NCBI GenBank assembly: GCA_024403115.1
Contig: JAKSSL010000011.1
Span: forward strand, 1-34,110
Length of the DNA stretch: 34,110 nt
DNA from: Clostridia bacterium
GTDB taxonomy: Bacteria; Bacillota; Clostridia; Peptostreptococcales; Anaerovoracaceae
Direction of reading: 5' to 3'
The notes beneath the pieces are model-generated. The model did not search any database. It was not told the DNA's origin and was given only the letters and a program-made list of their open reading frames with translations. Made by a program: the position numbers and the translations under genes. Positions 1-7,573 of this stretch are shown one piece after another; position 1 is the stretch's first letter, and every line of letters starts with the position of its first letter.

Positions 1-54
<54 letters not shown>

Positions 55-75
55 ATATTCAATTAGATAAAAAAA

Positions 76-164
76 TGGTGCCGGAGACCGGGGTCGAACC
101 GGTACGATCGGTAAGGATCGCAGGATTTTAAGTCCTGTGCGTCTGCCAATTCCGCCACTCCGGC
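76..164 (-). tRNA. tRNA-Leu (anticodon TAA)
   Basis: The acceptor stem is GCCGGAG paired with CTCCGGC, followed by discriminator A and an encoded CCA (plus-strand TGG at 76-78). The anticodon loop CTTAAAA gives anticodon TAA, which reads UUA. The long variable arm is class II, as expected for leucine. It lies between tRNA-Asn and tRNA-fMet with short spacers, so the three are probably one transcript. Confidence 0.95.
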
Positions 165-183
165 ATACATCTTTATCTAAAAA

Positions 184-258
184 TGGCTCCGAGGGTGGGG
201 CTCGAACCCACAGCCTACCGGTTAACAGCCGGTTGCTCCACCATTGAGCTACCTCGGA
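184..258 (-). tRNA. tRNA-Asn (anticodon GTT)
   Basis: The acceptor stem is TCCGAGG paired with CCTCGGA, followed by discriminator G, which is normal for Asn, and an encoded CCA at plus-strand 184-186. The anticodon loop CTGTTAA gives GTT. This is the first gene of the minus-strand tRNA cluster, about 28 bp after the -10 box of the promoter at 286-314. Confidence 0.95.
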
Positions 259-285
259 TCACTACACAAAATTGCGAACACATAT

Positions 286-314
286 AGTATACTATCTCGA
301 CATACCTTTGTCAA
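286..314 (-). promoter_or_regulatory. Promoter of the tRNA-Asn/Leu/fMet cluster
   Basis: On the minus strand a perfect TTGACA (plus 309-314) is followed by a 17-bp spacer and TATACT (plus 286-291). This is close to the housekeeping sigma consensus and fits a strongly expressed stable-RNA operon starting at tRNA-Asn. Confidence 0.8.
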
Positions 315-357
315 GCAATATTTTTACATAAATCGCATAGCTTTTACCTTCCTTCTC

Positions 358-386
358 TTTACTTTTTTCTCATACTAGTATACAAT
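358..386 (+). promoter_or_regulatory. Promoter of the 88-residue orphan gene
   Basis: TTTACT (358-363), a 17-bp spacer and TACAAT (381-386) lie 26 bp before the start codon. The promoter diverges from the tRNA promoter; nothing else was recognised in the 154-bp gap between tRNA-Asn and the gene. Confidence 0.55.
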
Positions 387-412
387 ATTTTCCATAAAGG
401 AGGGATTACTTT

Positions 413-679
413 ATGAGTTATATTAATACAGTTTTAGATTATGTAGCAAAGATTGCAGGTATCGTTGCAGACTTTACAATCGATACTAGTGAAAAGCTAT
501 TAGAATTAGTTGGTACAGGTACAAAAGCTTTATGTAAAGAATGTGCCAAAACAAAAGATAATAAGGAATTATTAAACAAGGTTGAAAGCGTTGGCAAGAC
601 TGTTGCAGTTGCAAGTGCTTCAGTTTTAGTTCTTAGTGCCGTATGCATTGGCGTTTCTAAATACCTTAAGGATAAATAA
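413..679 (+). CDS. Small hypothetical protein with one C-terminal membrane helix
   Basis: I do not recognise this 88-residue protein. It starts at ATG 413 with a strong AGGAGGG ribosome binding site about 9 bp upstream. Residues 1-35 look like an amphipathic helix, the middle is polar and Lys-rich with a CKEC motif near residue 41, and residues 63-82 are a hydrophobic, Ala/Val-rich segment followed by a short basic tail (KYLKDK). This suggests a small tail-anchored or single-pass membrane protein. It has its own promoter and terminator and sits alone between divergent tRNAs and a convergent hydrolase gene. A real gene is well supported by promoter, ribosome binding site and terminator; its function is unknown. 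Confidence 0.8.
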   Translation: MSYINTVLDYVAKIAGIVADFTIDTSEKLLELVGTGTKALCKECAKTKDNKELLNKVESVGKTVAVASASVLVLSAVCIGVSKYLKDK

Positions 680-687
680 ATAATAAA

Positions 688-718
688 GGGACCAGTTTGA
701 ACTTGGTCCCCTTTTTTT
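688..718. terminator. Intrinsic terminator, possibly bidirectional
   Basis: GGGACCA (688-694) pairs with TGGTCCC (704-710) and is followed by a T-run (712-718) on the plus strand, ending the 88-residue gene. On the minus strand the same hairpin is followed by TTTATTATTTAT, so it may also end the amidotransferase-like gene that stops at 717. Confidence 0.8.
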
Positions 719-1406
719 ATGCTTCATAATTAAAGAATTTCTTGAAAAATACTTCAAAGAAATGTTTATCCATTTGTTTTTCAGGATGCCATTGTACCCC
801 TATAATATTGCCTTTTTCAATGGCTTCTATAATGCCATCTTCTGAAACTGCACTAACAACAAAGCCAGGAGCTGGATCCTTGGAAGCTTGGTGATGATAA
901 GTGTTAACTTGAGCTTTTTCACCATATACTTCATATAGGAAAGTTCCCTCTTTGATTGAAATCTCATGAGTGTAACCATCTGGCTTTTTGCAATGATTTT
1001 CTATATCCTGATGAAGAGTTCCTCCATGGGCAACATTAATGTCTTGAGATCCTGCACAAACTCCAAGTATTGGTTTGCCCTGCTCTTCAAAGAGTTCAAT
1101 CAATTTCTTATCAAATTGGAACTCATCCAAAGGATAAGTCCAACCATTAATACCTTCTTCGCCATAATATCTAGGTGGAACATCTATGCAGCTTCCTGTC
1201 AAAACTAGACCATCTGCTTCATTTGCAATATATTCTAGGTATTCTTCCATATTGTCTCCTAGCTGTTCATCGGCACAAACTGTAATAAAGCCTATACCTT
1301 TTGGCATAGCTTTTATATATTTAGTTGGTAAGCAGTAGTTCATAATAGTCTTATCCTTATCACTGCTCACATTTTCATTTCTAGCTACAATTGCAATTTT
1401 TAACAT
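717..1406 (-). CDS. Class I glutamine amidotransferase-like hydrolase (peptidase C26, PuuD-like)
   Basis: The 229-residue protein has the class I glutamine amidotransferase fold pattern: nucleophile elbow GVCAGSQ with Cys117, the following stretch NVAHGGTLHQDI typical of the gamma-glutamyl-GABA hydrolase (PuuD/YvdE) branch, and the catalytic pair His207 and Glu209 in QWHPE. Family members hydrolyse gamma-glutamyl bonds in the cytoplasm, for example gamma-glutamyl-GABA in putrescine breakdown. The residue after the nucleophile is Ala, where PuuD proteins usually have Arg (GICRGMQ), so the substrate may differ. The start has an AGAGGTG site. It lies 53 bp downstream of comEC, probably co-transcribed. 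No polyamine genes are nearby, so the exact substrate is open. Confidence 0.85.
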   Translation of the reverse strand: MLKIAIVARNENVSSDKDKTIMNYCLPTKYIKAMPKGIGFITVCADEQLGDNMEEYLEYIANEADGLVLTGSCIDVPPRYYGEEGINGWTYPLDEFQFDKKLIELFEEQGKPILGVCAGSQDINVAHGGTLHQDIENHCKKPDGYTHEISIKEGTFLYEVYGEKAQVNTYHHQASKDPAPGFVVSAVSEDGIIEAIEKGNIIGVQWHPEKQMDKHFFEVFFKKFFNYEA

Positions 1407-1459
1407 TTTATCACCTCTTTAAAGTGATTATATCATTTATAGTAAAAGTAGTAAACATG

Positions 1460-3694
1460 CTATTTCATACTTACAATTCTATACTCTCCATCCTCAATAA
1501 CAAAGCCTATGGCACCTCTTTCATCGGTTCTTAAGACCTTTGCCCCCTTATTCTTCAACCTGTCCATTGCCTCTTGACTAGGGTGACCATAAAAATTATG
1601 TGCACCTACAGAGATTATTGCAATTTCAGGGCTTACCGCTTTTATGAACTCATCGCAGGAACTGTATTTACTGCCATGATGGGCCACTTTTAACACATCA
1701 CAATCCAACAAATTAGCTTTTCCCATAGCCTCATAGTACTCCAATATGCTCTTTTCACCCTTTTGATCAATATCTCCTGTTATGAGAAATGAAACACCGT
1801 CAATATCTACTCTCATTATCATAGAATTCGCATTTTCATCGTCTTCAATAAATTGTGTATTCCCTTTTATAGGCCAAAGTATCCTTACTGACATAGCTTT
1901 TCTTTTAACCATATTCCCCGAATCCAAATATGCGTAATTATCCGCTTTTGCACTTCCTTCTAATTCCTTTGCCAAAGCCTGATAATTCTTCGAAAAATAT
2001 ATATTATCCACCTGAAAATCCTGGCTTAACTCCTCAAGACCTTTAAAATGATCCCCATGATTATGGGTTATATACGCGGCATCCAAGCTCCCATGGCCAT
2101 TTTTCAAAAGAAATGGTCTGAGTATATCCTTACCAACATTGAGATTACCTCCGTTGAACCCTTCTTTACCACCGCTATCAAATAAGCAATCATCAATCCA
2201 TAGGGCATCCCCCTGCCCCACATCCACAAAAATAGCATCAGCATCATCAAATCTACTATCTTTGTTAATAGACATAAGGGATATGGGGACTATTAAGGCC
2301 AAAAACACCGCTAAAATCTTCCTATATTCCTTCCTATGCTTTCTCACATAGAACCATTCGCCACATAACACGAATATTAAAATGCTTGCAATTACAACTA
2401 TTGCAAGGTTTGGGCTTGGTACAGCAATACTGCCTGAAAAGCTTCCTGCTGCAAACAAATTAATTTTCTCCATTGCAGTACTAATAAGTGCCATTATGCT
2501 TTCGCCGAGAAACAAATCGGTAAAAACATAAATCAAAAAGGAAATCATTCCTATTGGCACCAGGATTCCCACCAAAAATATGCTTGGAATATTTGCAAAT
2601 AAGCCTAGTAAAGGCACAATATTGTATTCATAAGCCATATATGGAATCAAAGGTATTTGAATTTCTAAAGTGGATAGCAAGGATTGAGGTATAAAATAGA
2701 ACTTTCTCTCCGCTTTTTTACCTACTATGGCAATGCTTAAAACCGCCAGAAATGACATTTGAAATCCGCTGTTGAACAGCTCAAAGGGATTAAAGCTGAG
2801 TATTATAATCCCTGCAAAAGCCAAGGCGGAAAGCAGGTCGTATGGCCTGTCATTAAGCTCTGCGAACATCACTGTAAAAATGAGTATTAATGCTCTCACC
2901 GTTGAAATTGCAAAGCCTGTCATCAATGAATATACAAGAAGAACTGCAATGCTCAATAGATAATATAGGATTTTATTTTTCTTCTTTAATAGCCTCCTCA
3001 ATCCTGCAAATATAATGCCAATATGCAAACCTGAAACTGCCAGCACATGAGCCGTCCCATTCTTTTGAAAAGCTTCATAACTTTCCTCTTCCAGCTGCCC
3101 CTTATCACCGAATAGAACACCGCTTATCAAGGATGGATCCTCAAAATTGTCCAAATATTGAATCCTTTTTTCAGTAAGAAAATGGCCCAGTCCACTGCCC
3201 TCCCTTACAATTTCATAATCCTCAGCTGAAACAATATAGTCAATTCCTATGGATTTTAAATACAGGGCGTAGTTAAAACAGTTGGGATTGCTATTCTTCT
3301 CAGGTATTTTCAAAGCGGATGTAATTTTTATATCTGCACCAACCAGCTGGGCTGGATCTTCCATATCCTTGAAAATGCTAAGCCTTACTCTTCCTCCATC
3401 GTATACGGATTTATCAGAATCCCATTTAACCAGCTTATCTATGTGAAGATTTATTGTCCCTTCATATTCTTTTAATTCCCCATTATTAAGCTTGAAATTG
3501 CAAAAAGAAATTAGCAAAAATACAATCAATAATATGGCATATGAGCTTTCATATGAAAAGCTATATTTCAGCAAAACCATTGAAATTCCAATGAATATTC
3601 CATATATTAATAAGCTAGTATAGCTTTCGCACTCATAGGCATATAATATCCCCAAGCAATAAAAAATAGCCGGTAATATTAGAGTTCTTCGCAT
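1460..3694 (-). CDS. comEC: ComEC/Rec2 DNA-uptake channel protein
   Basis: ComEC forms the inner-membrane channel that passes single-stranded DNA into the cytoplasm during natural transformation. The 744 residues carry the full three-part layout: N-terminal helices and a DUF4131-type OB region (about 1-175), a multi-helix Competence domain (about 200-470) with the conserved AVSGLHIG stretch, and a C-terminal metallo-beta-lactamase-like domain with VDVGQGDAL and the metal motif H544-x-H546-x-D548-H549. I chose ATG at 3694 because the ribosome binding site GGAGGGG (3701-3707) would be inside the coding region if a TTG five codons upstream were used. The usual neighbours comEA (upstream) and holA (downstream) are absent. 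Length is normal, with no frameshift. Confidence 0.93.
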   Translation of the reverse strand: MRRTLILPAIFYCLGILYAYECESYTSLLIYGIFIGISMVLLKYSFSYESSYAILLIVFLLISFCNFKLNNGELKEYEGTINLHIDKLVKWDSDKSVYDGGRVRLSIFKDMEDPAQLVGADIKITSALKIPEKNSNPNCFNYALYLKSIGIDYIVSAEDYEIVREGSGLGHFLTEKRIQYLDNFEDPSLISGVLFGDKGQLEEESYEAFQKNGTAHVLAVSGLHIGIIFAGLRRLLKKKNKILYYLLSIAVLLVYSLMTGFAISTVRALILIFTVMFAELNDRPYDLLSALAFAGIIILSFNPFELFNSGFQMSFLAVLSIAIVGKKAERKFYFIPQSLLSTLEIQIPLIPYMAYEYNIVPLLGLFANIPSIFLVGILVPIGMISFLIYVFTDLFLGESIMALISTAMEKINLFAAGSFSGSIAVPSPNLAIVVIASILIFVLCGEWFYVRKHRKEYRKILAVFLALIVPISLMSINKDSRFDDADAIFVDVGQGDALWIDDCLFDSGGKEGFNGGNLNVGKDILRPFLLKNGHGSLDAAYITHNHGDHFKGLEELSQDFQVDNIYFSKNYQALAKELEGSAKADNYAYLDSGNMVKRKAMSVRILWPIKGNTQFIEDDENANSMIMRVDIDGVSFLITGDIDQKGEKSILEYYEAMGKANLLDCDVLKVAHHGSKYSSCDEFIKAVSPEIAIISVGAHNFYGHPSQEAMDRLKNKGAKVLRTDERGAIGFVIEDGEYRIVSMK

Positions 3695-3725
3695 AAGACT
3701 CCCCTCCAAAACCAGCTTGGCCTAC

Positions 3726-3754
3726 ATTATATGTCTTTTATATATTTATTTCAA
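3726..3754 (-). promoter_or_regulatory. Promoter of comEC
   Basis: Minus-strand TTGAAA (plus 3749-3754), a 17-bp spacer and a perfect TATAAT (plus 3726-3731) precede the comEC start by about 32 bp. Its -35 box lies where the divergent PBP promoter needs its own -35 contacts. Confidence 0.7.
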
Positions 3755-3762
3755 GGAAAATA

Positions 3763-3771
3763 TGGTATAAT
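3763..3771 (+). promoter_or_regulatory. Extended -10 promoter of the class A PBP gene
   Basis: TGGTATAAT, an extended -10 element with TATAAT at 3766-3771, lies 32 bp before the PBP start. No good -35 hexamer is present at 17 bp, so transcription probably relies on the TG extension. Confidence 0.6.
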
Positions 3772-3803
3772 ATTAAGGAATATATTTTAAGGAGGATAAT
3801 ATT

Positions 3804-6800
3804 TTGGCAAGACGACAAAATGTTGCAAAATCCAGACAAAAAAATACTCAAAACAATATTAAATCTAAAGTAAAGAAAGCTGCAGGCACTGCGAAGAATA
3901 CTGCCAAGAAGACTGCTAAGAAGACTGCGCAAAGCGCTTCAAAGGTTGCAGGCAAAAAACCTTCAAAAAGCACAGCAAAATCAGCTAGTAAAAACGCTGA
4001 AAAAGCTCCTGTTTCAAGCACTACTCCAAGCAGAAGAAGAAAAAGACCTGTCAAGAAAAAGAAGAAACTTAGAGTTGGCAGACTTATTCTACTGATTATG
4101 GCAGCTTTAGCCATAGTGGCAATTGGATATACAACTGTTGTAATTGCAACAGCACCTTCCATAGATACTTCAGATATATATTCATATATTGATGTAAATT
4201 CTACATTATATGATGATGAAGGCAAAGAGGTGTCCTCTGTATTTTCTGGCGAAGATCGTTCAATTATCAAATACGATGAAATTCCAGAGAATATGATAAA
4301 CGCTATTGTTGCAATCGAAGATAAAACCTTCTGGGATCACCACGGTTTTAACTTTACTAGAATGTTAGGTGCAATCAAGGACGCAGTTTTTGGTGGCGGT
4401 GGTATTAGTGGTACAAGTACTATCACTCAACAGCTAGCTAGAAATGTTTACTTGGCTGATATTAAATCAGAGCGTTCCATTAAGCGTAAGATTGTGGAAG
4501 CATATTACACAGTTAAGCTGGAATCCAATCTTTCAAAGGAAGAAATCATTGAAGCTTATCTTAACAGCGTATATTTCGGAAACGGTAATTACGGTATAAA
4601 AGCTGCTGCTGAAAACTATTTCAGCAAAGATGTAAAGGATCTAAACCTTGCACAATGTGCTGCACTAGCCGCTTTACCTCAATCCCCTTCCATATATGAA
4701 TTGGTAACTTCAATTAACAATGCTAAATTGAAGCCTAATTACATCATCATATACAAGGGTGCTGTAAACAGCTATGTTCTAAATGATGTCTCCAAAGATA
4801 GACGTCATCTAACTTTGGATTTGATGAAAGACCAAGGATATATTTCAGCAAAAGCTTGTAAGAAAGCTAAGAAAACACCATTAAGCTCCATCATTAATGC
4901 TAATACTAAGAAACTTAGCGGCATTAATAACAACTACTTTGGTGAATATATTATCAATCAAGTTATCAAAGACTTAGTCGCTGAATATGGATACTCCTCA
5001 GCTGAGGCTTATGAATTAGTCTATACTAAGGGTTTAAAAATCTACAGTACTATGGACTCAACTGCACAGGAAGTCATGGCTGATGAATTCAATAATCAGG
5101 ATAATTTCCCTGGAATTCAATCCTACCCTACTAACAGCGAAGGCAATATTATAGACAGCAATGGAGCCGTTGCCCTATATTCATATTACAATATGTGTGG
5201 CAATGATCGCTTCACTTTTAGAGATAATGAATATAAGTGGAACAGCGATGGTTCTTTGACAATTTACTACGGTCATAGATTGAATATTTACAAGACTGAA
5301 GTTGATGGTGGCATTGAATACAGCTTAGAATTCCCTAAGATGTTCATTCGTGATGAACACTACAGATTCTTTGTAATTTCTGGTGGATATATTAATATTC
5401 CAAAGGAATATAAGTCAGTGGATGAAAACAATAATTTAGTAATCTCAGCCGACTTCTTTAACAATGAAAATTATGCTGGATTCTTCGATACAGATAATGG
5501 TTTATCACTTCCATCAAGCTCATATTCCCTTAACCAAAAGATTGTACAACCTCAATCTGCAATGGTTATTCGTGATGTAAATAATGGTCAGATCAAGGCT
5601 ATGATGGGCGGACGTGAAATCGTAGGCGAACAGGTTTACAATCGTGCTACTGCTTTAAGACAACCTGGTTCATCAATAAAGCCTTTGGCAATTTACTCAG
5701 CATCACTTCAATACTCCTATGATCAAGTCAGTGATGGTAAGGACAGCTTAAAGTTTATAAATCCAGGTGGAACAAAACAAGGCGAAAAGTATTGGGGCAA
5801 CTTCTTAACAGCAGCTTCAACTGTAATCGATGAAAAGATGAAAGTTGATGGAAAATATTGGCCACAAAACTCAGACAAAAAATTCCGTGGCGTTATTTCC
5901 ATGAGAGAAGCTATTATGAAATCCATAAACACTTGTGCCGTTAAGATATTCCAACAAATTGGACCAGAAGTATCCAGCGAACAGGTACAAAAATTTGGTA
6001 TCACTTCACTGGTTACTGATGAAAGTCTTCCAGTAAACGATATGAATGCTGCAGCACTTTCATTAGGCGGATTAACCAACGGTGTATCCCCTCTTGAAAT
6101 GTCAAACGCATATACAGCTTTCGTAAACGGTGGTAAGGTTTACGAAGGAGGATGTTATACTAAGGTAGTAGATAGAAGCGGAAATGAAATCCTAACAAAG
6201 GATTATTCCAAGTTCAATCAAGCTATAGATGACGGTGTCGCATTTATCATGAGAGATATGATGTTCGGCGTAGTTGAACATGGTACCGGTGTAAATGCTC
6301 GTCTATCAGAAGTAAAAGCTGGCGGAAAGACTGGAACTACTTCAAATCAATACGATATATGGTTTGATGGTTTCACTCCTTCATACGCAGCATCCTTGTG
6401 GATCGGTAATGATATGAACATGAAGCTAACTTCCATGTCAGAATATGCTGCTAGAATGTGGGGTCGCATAATGAGACAAATCCCTAAGGCAAACACTGGC
6501 GAATATTCCGAGATGCCAAGCGATGTTCACAAAGTCAAGGTTGATGCTAGATCTGGTTATTTACCATCTGAAGGCTCTAAGACAAAATATGAATACTTTA
6601 TCATTGGTACAGAACCTACTTCTTCCGAAAAGGTAGACTTCATGACTGAAGAAGAAAGAAAGAAGAAGGAAGAAGAGGAAGCTAAGAAGAAGGCCGAAGA
6701 AGAGGCTAAGAAGAAAGCTGAAGAAGAAGCAAAGCAACAGGAAGAAATCACAGATGATGAAGAAACTCCTGATGATGAAGCTGATGTCCAAGAGGACAAA

Positions 6801-6866
6801 AACAAAGACAGCAAAAACAAGCAAAAGGATCAAACCAAGGATAAGGATAAGAAAAAGACAAACTAA
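3804..6866 (+). CDS. Class A penicillin-binding protein (bifunctional transglycosylase/transpeptidase, PBP1A type)
   Basis: This membrane enzyme polymerises lipid II and cross-links peptidoglycan. The 1020 residues are: a cytoplasmic Lys/Ala/Thr-rich, histone-H1-like segment (1-90); one membrane anchor (about 93-117); a GT51 transglycosylase with EDKTFWDHHG (catalytic Glu172), TITQQLARN and EAYLNSVYFG; and a transpeptidase with SxxK at Ser623-Lys626, SxN at 707-709 (SIN) and KTG at 842-844. The last 85 or so residues are a Glu/Lys low-complexity tail. The start is TTG at 3804, 8 bp after GGAGG (3791-3795). At 1020 residues it exceeds typical PBP1A proteins because of both charged tails. It stands alone between its own promoter and terminator, divergent from comEC. 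Confidence 0.95.
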   Translation: MARRQNVAKSRQKNTQNNIKSKVKKAAGTAKNTAKKTAKKTAQSASKVAGKKPSKSTAKSASKNAEKAPVSSTTPSRRRKRPVKKKKKLRVGRLILLIMAALAIVAIGYTTVVIATAPSIDTSDIYSYIDVNSTLYDDEGKEVSSVFSGEDRSIIKYDEIPENMINAIVAIEDKTFWDHHGFNFTRMLGAIKDAVFGGGGISGTSTITQQLARNVYLADIKSERSIKRKIVEAYYTVKLESNLSKEEIIEAYLNSVYFGNGNYGIKAAAENYFSKDVKDLNLAQCAALAALPQSPSIYELVTSINNAKLKPNYIIIYKGAVNSYVLNDVSKDRRHLTLDLMKDQGYISAKACKKAKKTPLSSIINANTKKLSGINNNYFGEYIINQVIKDLVAEYGYSSAEAYELVYTKGLKIYSTMDSTAQEVMADEFNNQDNFPGIQSYPTNSEGNIIDSNGAVALYSYYNMCGNDRFTFRDNEYKWNSDGSLTIYYGHRLNIYKTEVDGGIEYSLEFPKMFIRDEHYRFFVISGGYINIPKEYKSVDENNNLVISADFFNNENYAGFFDTDNGLSLPSSSYSLNQKIVQPQSAMVIRDVNNGQIKAMMGGREIVGEQVYNRATALRQPGSSIKPLAIYSASLQYSYDQVSDGKDSLKFINPGGTKQGEKYWGNFLTAASTVIDEKMKVDGKYWPQNSDKKFRGVISMREAIMKSINTCAVKIFQQIGPEVSSEQVQKFGITSLVTDESLPVNDMNAAALSLGGLTNGVSPLEMSNAYTAFVNGGKVYEGGCYTKVVDRSGNEILTKDYSKFNQAIDDGVAFIMRDMMFGVVEHGTGVNARLSEVKAGGKTGTTSNQYDIWFDGFTPSYAASLWIGNDMNMKLTSMSEYAARMWGRIMRQIPKANTGEYSEMPSDVHKVKVDARSGYLPSEGSKTKYEYFIIGTEPTSSEKVDFMTEEERKKKEEEEAKKKAEEEAKKKAEEEAKQQEEITDDEETPDDEADVQEDKNKDSKNKQKDQTKDKDKKKTN

Positions 6867-6870
6867 TAAA

Positions 6871-6900
6871 AAAATGGGTCAATCGCAATTGACCCATTTT
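6871..6900. terminator. Bidirectional intrinsic terminator between the PBP gene and rpe
   Basis: ATGGGTCAAT (6874-6883) pairs with ATTGACCCAT (6888-6897) around a 4-nt loop, and A/T runs flank both sides so the stem is followed by T's in either direction. It ends the plus-strand PBP transcript and the long minus-strand operon that stops at rpe. Confidence 0.9.
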
Positions 6901-6906
6901 TAAATT

Positions 6907-7560
6907 CTATTCACATACTTTTTTGAAATCAGCTACAGCTTTTGCAGGATCAGCTTGTCCGCATACGGCAGAACCTGCTACCAATATATCTGCTCCTGCT
7001 TCTACCACCTTCTTGGCATTTTCCAAGTTAATTCCCCCATCAATTTCAATCTCAAACTTATAGCCATTAGCTTTACGAAGCTCGTCTAGTTCTGAAACTT
7101 TGTCCAAAGTATATTCTATAAAGCTTTGGCCGCCAAAACCTGGATTGACTGACATGATTAATACTAAATCAACCATTGGCAAGATGTTTTCCAAATTGCT
7201 TACTGCTGTTGCAGGATTAATTGAAACACCGGCTTTTACTCCCAAAGATTTAACGTGGTTAATTGTTCTATCAAGATGCTTGCAGGCTTCTTCATGAACG
7301 GTGATATATTCTGTTCTATCTGTTAAAAAGTCCTCCATATATTTGTCAGGATCTTCAATCATTAGGTGAACATCATAATTCAAATCCACCTCTTCTGCCA
7401 CCTTGTTAAGGGACTTCATTACAGCTGCTCCAAAGCTAATGTTTGGAACAAAATGTCCATCCATAACATCCACATGAATTAAATCAGCGTCTTTAATTTT
7501 TCTAACTGAGTCTCCTAAAGCGGAGAAATCAGCTGATAGTATTGATGGTGCTAACTTCAT
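6907..7560 (-). CDS. rpe: Ribulose-phosphate 3-epimerase
   Basis: Rpe interconverts ribulose 5-phosphate and xylulose 5-phosphate in the pentose phosphate pathway. The 217-residue protein shows the TIM-barrel family signatures: APSILSADF at the N-terminus, HVDVMDGHFVPN (metal-binding His and Asp), the phosphate-binding loop MSVNPGFGGQ, EIDGGIN and ILVAGSAV. I chose ATG at 7560 because AGGAG lies about 10 bp upstream and the protein then begins MKLAPSIL as in the family; an ATG 33 bp further upstream would overlap rsgA and add unrelated residues. The binding site overlaps the TAG stop of rsgA, so translation of the two is probably coupled. It is the last gene of the operon. Confidence 0.95.
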   Translation of the reverse strand: MKLAPSILSADFSALGDSVRKIKDADLIHVDVMDGHFVPNISFGAAVMKSLNKVAEEVDLNYDVHLMIEDPDKYMEDFLTDRTEYITVHEEACKHLDRTINHVKSLGVKAGVSINPATAVSNLENILPMVDLVLIMSVNPGFGGQSFIEYTLDKVSELDELRKANGYKFEIEIDGGINLENAKKVVEAGADILVAGSAVCGQADPAKAVADFKKVCE

Positions 7561-7573
7561 CGTTTCAAATCTC

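Noticed and set aside
3695..3709. TTG start five codons upstream for comEC
   Set aside because: The GGAGGGG site at 3701-3707 would be inside the coding region; ATG 3694 has proper spacing.
3848..4270. A 140-codon open frame antisense to the start of the PBP gene
   Set aside because: It mirrors the Lys/Ala/Thr repeat codons of the PBP N-terminus and membrane helix, giving a hydrophobic low-complexity product, and lacks a convincing ribosome binding site.
6557..6833. Two overlapping minus-strand frames opposite the PBP C-terminal tail
   Set aside because: They are the complement of the GAA/AAG repeats and encode Ser/Phe/Leu runs; two frames open at once is an effect of the low-complexity DNA.
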